A stretch of 64,000 nt of DNA, from assembly GCA_954871525.1 (NCBI GenBank), contig OX940860.1, positions 18,322,001-18,386,000 on the forward strand. The letters run 5' to 3'. The notes below the pieces were generated by a model. That model was given only the letters and a program-made list of their open reading frames with translations. It had not been told where the DNA came from and ran no database searches. Within the stretch, counting starts at the first letter, position 1; every line of letters begins with the position of its first letter. Shown one piece after another: positions 46,231 through 56,716 of this stretch. This DNA is from Parietaria judaica (lineage: Eukaryota; Streptophyta; Magnoliopsida; Rosales; Urticaceae). The translations under genes and the position numbers were made by a program.

Positions 46231-47166
46231 TAGCGTGGCTTTCAACGATAGTGGAAAGTGCAAATTAAAGAAATTTGCAGTGGAAATTGAAGTGGAATAA
46301 TGTTATTCTTCTATAAAGATAAAAACTTCTACATGAATTTGTTATCTTAAATGTTAATCTACAAATTCTCATGATTGTGTTTCGAATGGAGTTTTTGGAG
46401 AATAATTATGGCTCTTATAGTTTGATTTTTATGTTATTGGCTAATGAAGAAAGTTATAGAACTACATATTTTGATTTTCTTAAGATTGTGAACCGAGTAC
46501 ATTGTTTCTAACATGTTCCTGATCATGTTTTTTTCTTTCTTCTAGAATATCACAAATATTTTGTTTTTTGTTTCCAGAAAATTTTGTTTGGTCTCAAAAG
46601 TATTTGTTCACTTATTTCTTTAATATCATTAGCATAATTTGATATATCTTTGCTCTTTTATTATTGTTTTAAATTTGAAAAAAAAAATGTATTTCATTAT
46701 TATTGTTTAGCTACAATAATTAAGAGAGCAAATATAATTACTCATTTACTTTAAACTTTCTTAAATATATATATCCTCAGGAGGATTAAGTTGGATGTGG
46801 ATTTATTTAGTTTTATATATATATAAATTTTCATTCAAATTTATAAATGAAAAAATGGATTATGTGCTTGGATACGTTGCAATAATTCAAGGATTGTCTT
46901 TCCTCCTTTTTCTTCTTCTTTTGTTTACTGATTTTAGATTATTTTTTTACACTAAAATCAAAGTTTTTTCTATTAGGAATTGGAATCAAAGCACATGTGA
47001 TCAGTTATATCATTAATGAATCGAGACTTTTCACAACACCTCGATTAAAATTTAAAATGGAAAAAAGCAAAGCTTATTTACATGTAATTAAACTCGATCT
47101 TTAACAACATTTAAAACTCGATTTGTATAATCTTCATTACAGTTATGCATACAGCCTATTTTGAGA
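46231..47166. other. AT-rich stretch upstream of the kinase remnant
   Basis: No kinase N-lobe exons or other genes could be found here. One open frame (46795-47016) is AT-rich chance sequence. Confidence 0.4.
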
Positions 47167-47316
47167 TATTTTGACGGACATAGCCAAGCTCGCTAGAGCG
47201 GTGGGGTCGGATGGGGTATGTGGGGGTTCCTAGAACTTGTAACACGGTCGCTAACTTAATAGCGAAAACACGTCTTTCCTCTTTAACGCCGGATTTTGGG
47301 TGTTCTGGCCGTTCGG
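47167..47316 (+). repeat. 150-bp repeat, copy 1
   Basis: From TATTTTGACGGACATAGCC to GGATTTTGGG and on, nearly identical to 50607-50756 (GGGGGTTCC versus GCGGGTTCC, then small changes at the right end). It probably belongs to a dispersed retroelement. Confidence 0.8.
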
Positions 47317-47445
47317 ATTTCTGTTCTTGAAAAAAATAAAATCATGAGTTGCAATCTTGCATAATAGTGTCTCTGTGAAATTTAATGATTCAAGCAAAAA
47401 AAATTGTTTGATTTGCTATGTTATAATTATGTTATCTTTATCCAG

Positions 47446-48492
47446 GATGATAATGATGAGCTTCGGCGATCTCCCGGGACACCAGTTTTCACCGCACCTG
47501 AGTGTTGTCTAGGTTAGAATTTACTTTTTAAATCTATCAAAAGCTTTAAGTTAGGGTTCTCAGCCTAAGAATATCAGACCGAACATAAGGATTAATATAA
47601 ACTTCTGGTCCGTTTTAACATTAGGAATCAGAATTAAACTGATCAAAATCGAGGAGTCAAACGATGCTAGTACAACGCCAAGCGATTTGCATTTATTTAT
47701 TTATAGTATATAATCACATCTTAGTCCTTAATTTCATGCTCGAACACAATCTCTCAGTGCAAACTTAGTTTAGAAGTCAACTTAACTTAGTCCCATGTTT
47801 TTCTTTTGATTCAACGAGCTTGGAGTTGACTAAATAGACCGAACAAAATGCTCTTGATTTGGCAACAGGTGTGACGTACAGAGGGAAAGCGGCTGATACG
47901 TGGGCCCTTGGCGTGACCCTCTATTGTATGATTCTCGGGCAATATCCATTTCTGGGAGAGACATTGCAGGACACTTATGACAAGGTATGATCATAGCTTT
48001 TATTTGTGAAGTAGTGTAATTCTTAACCGTGACCCTGAATTTGTCATGTAGTCGCAGTTCCTGCCTAAACTTTATTTGTGTAGATTTTTGCTAAATTTCA
48101 AAATTCAAACCACGTGCAATGCACATACTAGTGGCTGATAATTACTCTTGTGAATACTCGTGTTGATATTAGTGCTCGATTTAGATTCCAACCCGCTGAT
48201 AATCCCTTCTCGCAGATCGTTCACAACCCGTTGATTCTCCCGGACGACTTGAATCCAGAATTAAAGAATCTTTTAGAAGGGCTTCTTTGCAAGGGTCAAC
48301 TAAATTTCTTAACATTCCGTTTCCCTCTTAGAAACCATTGCGAATCTTGCGGTTATGAAACCATGAAATCATCTTTTTGCAGACCCGGCTGAGAGGTTGA
48401 CTCTTGAACAAGTTTCGGAACACGCTTGGATCATTGGCGACTATGGACCGATCCCTCAGTACTTGTGTTGGTGCAAGCGAAAAAGATTTTAA
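47446..48492 (+). pseudogene. GRIK: GRIK/SnAK kinase, C-terminal half only
   Basis: Four exons, 47446-47512, 47869-47984, 48216-48294 and 48383-48492, have proper splice sites and join in frame into 123 residues. They start in the activation segment, DDNDELRRSPGTPVFTAPEC, then TYRGKAADTWALGVTLYCMI, QYPFLGETLQDTYDKIVHNP and EHAWIIGDYGPIPQYLCWCK. This matches the plant GRIK1/2 (SnAK) Ser/Thr kinases, which phosphorylate the activation loop of SnRK1. The glycine loop, the catalytic lysine, the HRD and the DFG motifs are all missing: no such exons occur in the preceding 3 kb, which is filled by repeats. So the gene is 5'-truncated and cannot be an active kinase, although what remains has no inner stops. 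Upstream exons beyond 44 kb cannot be fully excluded. Confidence 0.85.
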
Positions 48493-49215
48493 GAAGAATC
48501 CGGTTGTAATACTCATACAGAATCAAATGTTTAGGTTGGATTGTCACTGTATAGTTCATAGGACATTTCTTTCTTCTACTATTGGGCTTGCTCTTTGATC
48601 TTCGGGGTATGTCCGATAAAGTTTTAATTTAGGGTGTCTGAATTCTCGGTTTTTTGTTTTGGCGTTTCGCCATTTTTTCCCCAGTAGCTTCTTGTTTTGT
48701 GGCGACACTTGTATCATATATGAATATCCTTCTGAGTTTTAATATATCACTAAGAAGCAATATTTATTTTCTTTTCGAATTCTATGAAAACACATCTCGC
48801 CGGACTTGTTACGGCGAACGCCGTAAATGCAATGCGATATTTTACGATTTCAAAAATGAAAACCTATCAACCAATGTTACATTATTTAGAAGTTAATGAA
48901 TGAACAAAAGCCTTAATATTTGACACTCACCCATATGCCGCGGAAACATTATCCGGTTGCAGATTAAAATCAAAATCAAAGACCAGCATGGCATGACATC
49001 GGTATATTTGGCAATGGTAAACTTGGTTTTCCGTTTTAAATTCAAGTTGTTCAACCTTAGGATTTGTTCAAATGTCATACGAATTCAGATTATTTACTTC
49101 CAAGAAAATGATGATACACGAAGTGTTAATTTTAGAGACATTTGGGACACAAGTACTCGTTTATTAATCACAGATTGAAACAGTATTTATCATTATAATC
49201 TTTGATTATCGGCGA
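48493..49215. other. Flank of the kinase remnant
   Basis: No gene. The part from about 49085 resembles 51080-51415 (GATGATACACGAAGTGTTAA versus GATGATACACAACGTTAA), the 3' flank of the intact RING gene, in keeping with a segmental duplication. Confidence 0.45.
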
Positions 49216-49323
49216 TTAGGTGAATCGCAGCTCAAACCGGCAACACGGGCAGTTAGTCCTCCGCTCCAGCCACGAGCCAATGCACTCCACATGGTAGCGA
49301 TGCGAGCAGGGCAACCGGGCCAA
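49216..49323 (-). pseudogene. Truncated RING-H2 copy
   Basis: Gives LARLPCSHRYHVECIGSWLE, then RRTNCPCCRFELRFT and a stop: the last 36 residues of the RING gene at 51415-52047 with a few replacements. It breaks off abruptly after GGCCAAT and passes into the 160-bp duplicated segment. The first Cys pair of the RING is missing, so it is non-functional. Confidence 0.88.
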
Positions 49324-49325
49324 TC

Positions 49326-49483
49326 CAATCGGTTGAGTTTCAAAAAGTAAAAATATATATTATGGACAAGAGTTAAATCAATTACATTATCATCACTAAA
49401 ATTATGTATGCCATTTTTGGACCTCACCTTTCTGGTCTTGCAAGCAATTTAAAAGCTTCAACCAACACTTCTCAGCATCATAC
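49326..49483 (+). repeat. Duplicated 158-bp segment, copy 1
   Basis: From GAGTTTCAAAAAGTAAAAAT to CTTCTCAGCATC, practically identical to 50812-50970. The two copies flank the short-LTR element. Confidence 0.88.
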
Positions 49484-50790
49484 TGTTGTGAATAATTGTA
49501 AATAGAGTTTACTGTTCACATTAGGTTGTATATATGCCATTTACTCTTCAATGAGAAATATAACTTCAAAAACCCTAAAACAACAACATGGTATCAGAGC
49601 ACGGGTTGAGAGCTTATCGGAGCGGGCCGTGTTGCTGGTGACTTGCCGGAGTTCAGACCGTGCGCGGTGGAGGAACTCGGCTAGGGCAGTGGCCGCTCGG
49701 GGTTAGGGTTGAGAAGCTTGAGGGAGTCTGAGGAATCTGAGAGAGCAGAGCGAAGAAGCTCGAGAGATTGTCGCCTGAGACATTCCGACTACTGGGATCG
49801 ATTATGAAGCTTAAGCTCGAAGCTGGAGTGGGATTCGAAGCTTGAAGAAGCTTCATTGAAGATCGATTTGGTGGTCTGGGTTGTTTTTGGGGGAGGCTTC
49901 AATCTGAGGAAGAAGCTTGAAGATCGTGCGATTAGGGGCAAACATTCGTCGCTGACCTGAAAAAGGGAGCCATCGGAGAGGAGAGCTTCGCGTGGAGAGT
50001 GAGAAATCGCGATCTGGGGCTCGCGATTTGTGGCTGGACGTCGCCGGTGAAGAAGAAGATCGAAGGAGGAGCTCGGGAAAGAGCTTGCTGCTCAGGTTTG
50101 TGGTAGGAGGCCTGACGCGACGGGACCAGAGGCGACGGTGGTCTGAAGGATTCCGGCGAGTTTGACGGCGGTCGTCGGCGACGAAGGGGTGAGCTCAGGC
50201 AACTTCGGCGTGAAGGGAGGAGAGGCACAGAGAGAAGGCGGGGGTCGTACGAGAGAAGCGACAGAAAAAAAAAGAAATTAAAAGAAAAAAAGGAAAAATT
50301 CCTTATTTGCCCTCGGTGGTTTCTGTGTGTCCCTGCGTCCTTTTGGTGTTCCCACAAGCAGAAAAATCGCTTTATTGTGAGCCCTGTTTTCTGTCCGTTC
50401 CTGCGCCAAATCCGGTGTGCCAACACCGAAAAAATATTTTGTGAGATCATTCTCTGTCCTTTCCTTTTTCGTTTGTTGAACTTTCCATCCGGTGGGGCAT
50501 ACGATTCGTCCAGGACCGAAAGGGGAGAGTATCGGCAGTGGTGACGGACTGTCTCCGAGCATCGCAGCTTTGCCAAAGGTGGAAATTTCAAGGGTATCCA
50601 AGGCCCTATTTTGACGGACATAGCCAAGCTCGCTAGAGCGGTGGGGTCGGATGGGGTATGTGCGGGTTCCTAGAACTTGTAACACGGTCGCTAACTTAAT
50701 AGCGAAAACACGTCTTTCCTCTTTAACGCCGGATTTTGGGATTTCTGGCCGTCCGGAATGGATTGTAAGCTCTGTATTGAGGGATTCTAA
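49484..50790 (+). mobile_element. Short-LTR retroelement fragment (TRIM-like)
   Basis: A 105-bp LTR-like block begins TGTTGTGAATAATTG (49484) and ends AAAACAACAACA (49588); it is followed exactly by the primer site TGGTATCAGAGC (49589-49600). Such short LTRs fit TRIM elements. The internal part is GC-rich and purine-rich (CTTGAGGGAGTCTGAGGAAT and similar) with no gag or pol. No second LTR is seen; the right part holds copy 2 of the 150-bp repeat. Confidence 0.6.
50607..50756 (+). repeat. 150-bp repeat, copy 2
   Basis: Near-identical direct copy of 47167-47316, located at the right end of the TRIM-like fragment. Confidence 0.8.
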
Positions 50791-50811
50791 CCCCTCCTGA
50801 TTAATCCAATT

Positions 50812-50970
50812 GGTTTGAGTTTCAAAAAGTAAAAATATATATTATGGACAAGAGTTAAATCAATTACATTATCATCACTAAAATTATGTATGCCATTTTT
50901 GGACCTCACCTTTCTGGTCTTGCAAGCAATTTAAAAGCTTCAACCAACACTTCTCAGCATCGTACTCTAA
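50812..50970 (+). repeat. Duplicated 158-bp segment, copy 2
   Basis: Partner of 49326-49483; here it continues into the unbroken 3' flank of the RING gene, so this is the original arrangement. Confidence 0.85.
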
Positions 50971-51414
50971 CCAGAATGACATGCTATATTATATATATAT
51001 ATATATGGTATATATTATTTTAAATTATTTTGCAAAGAGAAAGTAGCATGATTATTTTGCAAGGGAAAGTAGCATGACTATTTACTTGGAATGATGATAC
51101 ACAACGTTAATTTTAGAGACATTTGCGACAGAATTACTCAAAAATCTTTGGACTACATAATCGTGTTGTTAATTGATCACGGGTTAAAACAGTATTTATA
51201 ATTATATAGGATGCAAACAAACACTTACAATACAAAACTCCTTACTAAATATACTTACATAATGTAAATATCACTGCTATTTTATAGAATACGCAGTAAA
51301 ACTTAATTAGTTACAGAATTATATTGTTTTCAACAATGTAAGTCAAGTTATACAATAAACGCTGTACAGTTTAAATAAATCGAAAAGCTTTTAGGAAAGA
51401 AACAAGTTCAACTA
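50971..51414. other. 3' flank of the RING gene
   Basis: AT-rich, with a short TA run near 50985-51006. No gene. Confidence 0.4.
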
Positions 51415-52047
51415 TTAGGTTAATCGCAGCTCAAAACGGCAATACGGGCAGTTATTCTTCCGCTCCAGCCACGAGCCAATGCAGTCCACATGGTAACGAT
51501 GCGAGCAGGGCAACCGGGCCAATTCCGACCCGATCGGAGCATCGATCAAACATATCGAACAAGTCACGGCTTTCTCTATCTTCTCCTTGACTAACTCCCC
51601 GCGCACAATTTTTATCTCATCTTCACTGAGGAAGTCGAATGTGTCGGTATCACCGTTGCCATCGGCATCAAAGTGTCCTCCCACTATGGGGGCCGAGTAT
51701 TCGACGGTGAACTCATCATCCGGAGGAAGTTGGTTGACGCAGAAAGAAATTTCCACTTCAGCTACGATGCTTTCGCCGGCGGTCAGATGGCTCACACCAA
51801 GGGCCAGCAACTGATTGATGCGACGGCGGACCCAGCGTATCACTCGGGCTGCTAAAGCATTGTTGTCCCCGTCGATGTCGAGGTGGTGAAACGCTTCGAG
51901 CACCCCGTCCTTGCCAGTTTCGTGGTCCACCCCATCCACCGGCCACCAACTAAAGAACATGCGTGTTGCGGTGCCAGCCTCGGCGGAGGGAGGAAGGAAG
52001 TACTTTGCGAATACGTTGATGTAGAGCGCTGGCTCATCGTGGGGCAT
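51415..52047 (-). CDS. RING-H2 finger protein, probable E3 ubiquitin ligase
   Basis: 210 residues. The C-terminal RING-H2 is complete: C163, C166, C181, H183, H186, C189, C200, C203 (C3H2C3), in CSICLIDAPIG, LPCSHRYHVDCIGSW and NNCPYC. Such domains recruit E2 enzymes and transfer ubiquitin. The N-terminal 160 residues hold no known domain; they include HHLDIDGDNNALAARVIRWV and DEFTVEYSAP. No signal peptide or membrane segment. The start at MPHDEPALYINV is the first ATG after a CAG acceptor-like site at 52073; a donor-like CCG/GTCAGT at 52325 suggests an intron within the 5' UTR, with the leader at 52326-52400. A truncated duplicate lies 2 kb away. Substrate unknown; the gene looks intact. Confidence 0.88.
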   Translation of the reverse strand: MPHDEPALYINVFAKYFLPPSAEAGTATRMFFSWWPVDGVDHETGKDGVLEAFHHLDIDGDNNALAARVIRWVRRRINQLLALGVSHLTAGESIVAEVEISFCVNQLPPDDEFTVEYSAPIVGGHFDADGNGDTDTFDFLSEDEIKIVRGELVKEKIEKAVTCSICLIDAPIGSELARLPCSHRYHVDCIGSWLERKNNCPYCRFELRLT

Positions 52048-52072
52048 GGCTTTGAGTGAGCGACGAAAATCA

Positions 52073-52400
52073 CTGAAAGTAACAAATCATGATCAAAATT
52101 AACTCGACTTTGAATCACACTTGTTTACTATAGATAACACTGAAATAACATTCTCTAAATCAATCTAAAAAACAAACAACGATTCAAAATTAAGTCCAGT
52201 TTGAATCATAGTTTACTATAGATAACAATCTTCCACTACTTTTCAAATATTTATCCAACATTCTCTAAATTAATCTAAAAAACAAACAACGATTCAAAAT
52301 CCAAAATCAGAGGAATTGACTGACCGGAGATGGGAGGGAGCACAGCCGTCGTACAAGGCGTCGCCGGAGCTTCAGATGGTTTCGATGAGAAAAGAAGATG
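52073..52400 (-). other. Probable 5' UTR exon and intron of the RING gene
   Basis: On the minus strand a GC-rich leader without ATG (52400-52326) ends at a GTCAGT donor; the intron (52324-52073) is AT-rich and ends TTTCAG just before the coding exon. Inferred from splice-like signals only. Confidence 0.5.
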
Positions 52401-53177
52401 AAACACAAAATCTAATTTCTTATTGATAATAATATTATATTTATAAGCTTCTAGAGTTTTGCCTGGCTTGGGCCCAAAGCGAGCTTCCTAGCAGGGCCCA
52501 CGCGTAATTAGGATAGTTTTTTTTTTTTGTTTTTTTTAGGAAGTAATTAGGATAATTGCAGTCAAAGTAGTTAATTTTAGTCCGTTGAAAACTGGAAAAA
52601 AACTAGCGGCAAAAGTATTTGAATATGGGGCAACCGAATTCAAATGATATAATATGGTAAATAACTAGATTAGCACATAAATATGTATTCTAAGTATGAT
52701 TGAATATACCTGAATTCAACATTGTTCTTTTCTTTTTACGATGGATAAAGAAAAAACAAAATATATATTTAAACAAAATTCTAAATTTAAAATAAAATAA
52801 AATTATAATTCGCAAGGCACATATGATTATTATATTTGCTTGAAGAATTGTAACATAATAAATAAATAAACTACTTATGACACACATAAATAATTTAGTC
52901 TTATTATTTTTAATGCATTATCAAATGGCATCTGTGCTATGGGTTACATTTAAAAAAAATAAAAAATACATAAAAAAACCATGATCGGTTTCTATGATTT
53001 TTTGGATTTGATGTAATAAAGTAGATACATATGATTAGACGATAAATGAATAAAGAGGATTTACCTTGTCTCAATAAGTGAATAAATTCTACAGAGAAAT
53101 ACCAACTCAAACAAAAACCTCAAAGGCTATCTTTAGAATTTTCGTTTAATCTAATTTCTACCCTATGTTAATTTCAG
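52401..53177. other. Intergenic stretch
   Basis: AT-rich; the first 100 bases may be the RING gene promoter. No other feature. Confidence 0.4.
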
Positions 53178-53243
53178 ATACGCCTCGAAAACAACATTAC
53201 CACACGCTACAGTCCATGGAGGTTGAAGTTGTATGAGTTATAT
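53178..53243 (+). pseudogene. ARF-like last-exon fragment
   Basis: After a TTTCAG acceptor it reads IRLENNITTRYSPWRLKLYE, parallel to the last exon of the 29-kb copy (VRLEDGNRTKWFNPWGVIAE). S-P-W-R is the conserved core of the ARF domain end. Nothing else of the gene is seen around it. Confidence 0.55.
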
Positions 53244-54235
53244 ATCGAAAGTTTGGTTGGATTCAAATGTAACATGTGTTTGATATTTGTTATTACTTAA
53301 ATTATTTCTAAAATCTTTACTATAGCACACTTTCCAGTTTATAAATAAATATATATATATATATCTTCAAGATTTACTAAAAAAAAAAAAACAGTTTTCT
53401 ACGTTTTTTTGTTGATATGTAGCGCCGAGAAACTACCCGAGTGAGCGGTTTTGGATCCTCCCGAGCCACTTCAACAATTTGTAGCTATGAACATATCGCT
53501 TCTCCTTAAGACGCTTCTGTGGCTAGAAGTCTTTCTTTTAGTTTTTATTTTACTTCTTGATTTCTTTTTGTTATGGTCGAAGGATGTAAGCTTATTGCAC
53601 TGCCTTCTTCGGCTGTGTGGTGGTTGTATTTAAAATGAGTTCATATAAGAATATTGTTTTCCTATTTATTCTTATGGGACAAAACACTAATACACTTTTT
53701 CTCATATATTAAACTTCATATGAATTATAAATTTTAATTATGGAGGTAACTCTTATTTTTTCATAGGACTCAATTGACTTCCAAATACATAAAATAAAAA
53801 TAAAAATTGAGAACGATCAATTGGCTTCTAAATACATAACAACCAAAATGAAGTCATAATATATAAAAGGGTTAGTAATTATATGATACATGTATTTGAT
53901 GTATGTCTAAAATCTAAATATATATAATACAGAAATGGTTAGTAATGCATCCCATATTTTAATAACGCTCTAAATAAAATGACTTGATTTTATATGTTAA
54001 TGTGGAGACTTCTGGTATTACAAGATATTTGATTAAAATACCTATATTCTACTAGATATAATTAATTACCTGTCGTTGCATGGTAAACTCATAACTGTCA
54101 TTTGCTTCAATTAAATTATAAATGTTAATATAACATATTGTTTCAAGTATTTACCGGGGGGAAACTAGAGCGGATATCCGATTTTTTTGGACTATCCGGT
54201 ACCTGAATCTCGAATCAATTTTTTTTTTATAGCTA
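53244..54235. other. Intergenic stretch
   Basis: AT-rich. A frame at 53451-53633 is a leucine-rich chance product. No feature. Confidence 0.4.
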
Positions 54236-54239
54236 ATCA

Positions 54240-54420
54240 ATACAATTTTTTTTTGGACTAACACAAAGCTCTTTCTCTCGCTTTCTCTGCACTCGCCTAA
54301 ACCCTCTGCTCCCTCTCCCTCTCTCGCCTAAAACCTCGCTCCTCTGCGCTCTCTGCTCTCTCTCTCCACTCTGCTCTCTCCTCTCTGCTCTCTGCTCTAT
54401 CTCTTTCTCGCCTAAACTTC
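54240..54420. repeat. CT-rich low-complexity tract
   Basis: Runs of CTCTCTCTGCTC and TCTCTCGCCTAAA; the latter occurs four times. The long minus-strand frame over it is an effect of this composition. Confidence 0.75.
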
Positions 54421-55009
54421 TTGAATTTTCTTGAGCATCTTGCTCGCTCTTGATCATATACAGAAACCTCCCGTCTCTCCCACCAAGGTTCGAATTTTCC
54501 TCGATAATCATCGATTATCCGTCTTGCCAATAGTCATCGGCAAATATTTCATGTTAATCGATTATCCGTAAAAACAGTGTAAAAATAACAAAAAATTAGG
54601 TACTTTTAAATTATTATTATTTTTTTGCATTTTTTAACAATTTTCGGCAAAAGTACCTTAAATGCAAAAAAACCAAAAGATGTAATTTTCAAGAAAAAAA
54701 TTAACTTAGCACGGCCTACTAGCCAAGTATCAAGATAGATAGTTTGAGTTGATTGGATTTAGAAATGGAGATTGCTATTTATATACTAGCAATGTTATTG
54801 TTTTCTTTGTATTTGTTCCATGTGGGACTTTCCAAATTCAAACAAATGTGTATTTTTTATCATTTATATTTGCTCAATGTGAGACTTCTCCACAAAGTCA
54901 AATAGTTAATTATGTATATTATCAATTTATGTAGTATCTTTTAATCTTGATTATCCACAAATCCAAATAGTTAATTATGTCTGTTAATGCCTAAAATTTG
55001 ATTAACTTG
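54421..55009. other. Intergenic stretch
   Basis: AT-rich; CGATTATCCG occurs at about 54511 and 54559 with an ATCGATTATCC context. No gene. Confidence 0.35.
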
Positions 55010-55716
55010 AATGCGGCCAGGTCTTGATTTTGGGCCGGGCCCAACGCCCGCTTGACGGTCGGAATGGGCTTTGAAGCTTGATCTTCGGTCTTGATAGGCC
55101 GGAAATCTTCCCTTTATAACCTGCCTCCGTTCCTGTAAAAAGAGTAGAAAAACGTGAACTCCGAACGGGAACAGAGGGGGGGTCCTCTGTCGCCCACTCC
55201 GACGCTCAACATTAGTCGAATATTTGAGTCGGAATTTATGAATAAACGGGAAACAAAGGTTTTTTTGGCTTCGGGAGTGTTTGCCGATTGTGACGGGGGT
55301 GCCCTCGTATTTATAGAGTGCGAAATGTTCGATTTCATGCCTTCGGGGCGCGCAGCGCGCCCCGAAGGCATGATTTTTCCTTCGGGGCGCGCGGCGCGCC
55401 CCGAAGGCATGTTTTTAGGCCGGGCCGAGTCGACATTTCCCGAGTGAGTTCGGGCGCGCCCCGAAGGCATGATTTTTCCTTCGGGGCGCGCGGCGCGCCC
55501 CGAAGGCATGTTTTTAGGCCGGGCCGAGTCGACATTTCCCGAGTGAGTTCGGGTTGACTTTTTGTTAACTTTTTGGTTGACCTTTAGGGTTGACTTTCCG
55601 GGTCGGGTCCGTTGACTTGTCCGGGTCAGGCCCAATATTTTTTACCAGAAACGGGACCTTTCACAAGAATATTTTTTTTAGTATGCCTTTTTGGGTTGAC
55701 TTTTCGGGTCGGGTCC
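55010..55716 (-). mobile_element. Gypsy LTR fragment
   Basis: Read on the minus strand: TATAAATACGAGGGCACC at about 55302-55319 as promoter, then TGTTGAGCGTCGGAGTGGG, a word typical of R/U5 regions of Tat- and Athila-group LTRs. It contains the GC-rich palindromes and a 99-bp tandem duplication. The right edge is cut by the Tat element at 55717, so this is the older insertion. Confidence 0.6.
55335..55554. repeat. GC-rich palindromes and 99-bp tandem duplication
   Basis: Palindrome 1 (55335-55373): arms of 19 bp around a single A, core CCTTCGGGGCGCGC / GCGCGCCCCGAAGG. Palindromes 2 and 3 (55379-55407, 55478-55506): 14-bp arms around one G. The unit 55355-55453 is repeated at 55454-55553, which duplicates the last palindrome. 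Confidence 0.92.
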
Positions 55717-56702
55717 TGATGATGTGTTTTCGCACACCAACAGTCGCGTGAATTGTGAATGGGATTTCGATTTGATATTGCTGAATTTTGTGGATTCTGA
55801 CCTCCGCGTCGTCAATACTTTAGACGGTGACAAAAAACAAAGATGAAAAGAATAAGATTAGAACACCGAGGTTTTTTAGAGAGGTTCGTCCCAATGCGGT
55901 AGTTGACTACGTCCTCTGTACGTTTATTGCTTTTTGAAAGGCGATCAACCGAAACCACAAGCCAATTTCTGGTAGATCTAAAGTAAAAGATGAAAAGCTC
56001 TGGAAAATACAAATCTCTTTATTCTCTCAGAGTCAATGCTTGCGTGTGTATGATGGGGTCGTCTTCTTGCTTTTATAGGCTCCTAGTTTCTGCCCGTTGA
56101 GAGTGTACGTTGAAGATGGCTTCGAGTTCGGAGCTTGGTTTGCTGTCGAGCTGACACGTAGGCCACGTTCTGAGAGATTTGCGTAGTGGTGGACTTTGAA
56201 TTGTCGTCGTAGGATTTGAATTTAGATCGTGGCGATTTTCCTGGTCGGGCCTTGAGGGTTTGAATTGAGGTGGTTGACTTGGTCTGCCCGTGTTCGGATG
56301 TTTCGCAAGCTTCTGCTCGGATCCCTTTGTCGACAATCTCTGCCCGGGATGAGCTTTTGGGTTCTTCAGGTCGGTTAATTTGTTTGATGTTCGGATTTTG
56401 ACAAGTGTTGGTTGTCTTGAAGTAGGATCTTCGAGTTTAGCTCGGGGTTTCTTTCCTCGGAAGGCTTTGCTCGGATTCCTTTTAGGCATTCTCTGCTCGT
56501 GGTGAACTTCTTGCCTCGTGGGTTCTTTGGTTCTGTTCGGACCAGAACATGGTCAAATGTTCATTTGGGCCTCTGGGCTTCGTGGTTTATAAGCCCATTT
56601 TGCATAAATATTCAATTATATTCATGACTTAATTAATTTGAACCATTAATTTAATTAATGATCTCATAATTCCTATTTAAGGAACGAATTTGCACATCAA
56701 CA
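55717..56702 (-). mobile_element. 3' LTR of the Tat-lineage element
   Basis: 986 bp. On the minus strand it begins TGTTGATGTGC and ends CACATCATCA, giving short imperfect inverted ends. A TATAAAAGC box lies at about 56072-56080 on the minus strand, and AATAAAG-type signals follow. Directly outside the LTR start is a polypurine tract. The partner LTR would lie beyond the right edge; GGTCC (55712-55716) is the expected left target duplication. Confidence 0.75.
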
Positions 56703-56716
56703 GATAGCCCCCTACT
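56703..56716 (-). mobile_element. Polypurine tract of the Tat element
   Basis: On the minus strand AGTAGGGGGCTATC directly precedes the LTR's TG, the place where plus-strand DNA synthesis is primed in LTR elements. Confidence 0.65.

Noticed and set aside
54233..54511. Glu/Arg-rich minus-strand frames
   Set aside because: Translation of a CT-rich repeat tract.
55114..55635. Repetitive Arg/Ala-rich frame on the minus strand
   Set aside because: Produced by the GC palindromes and the 99-bp duplication within an LTR.
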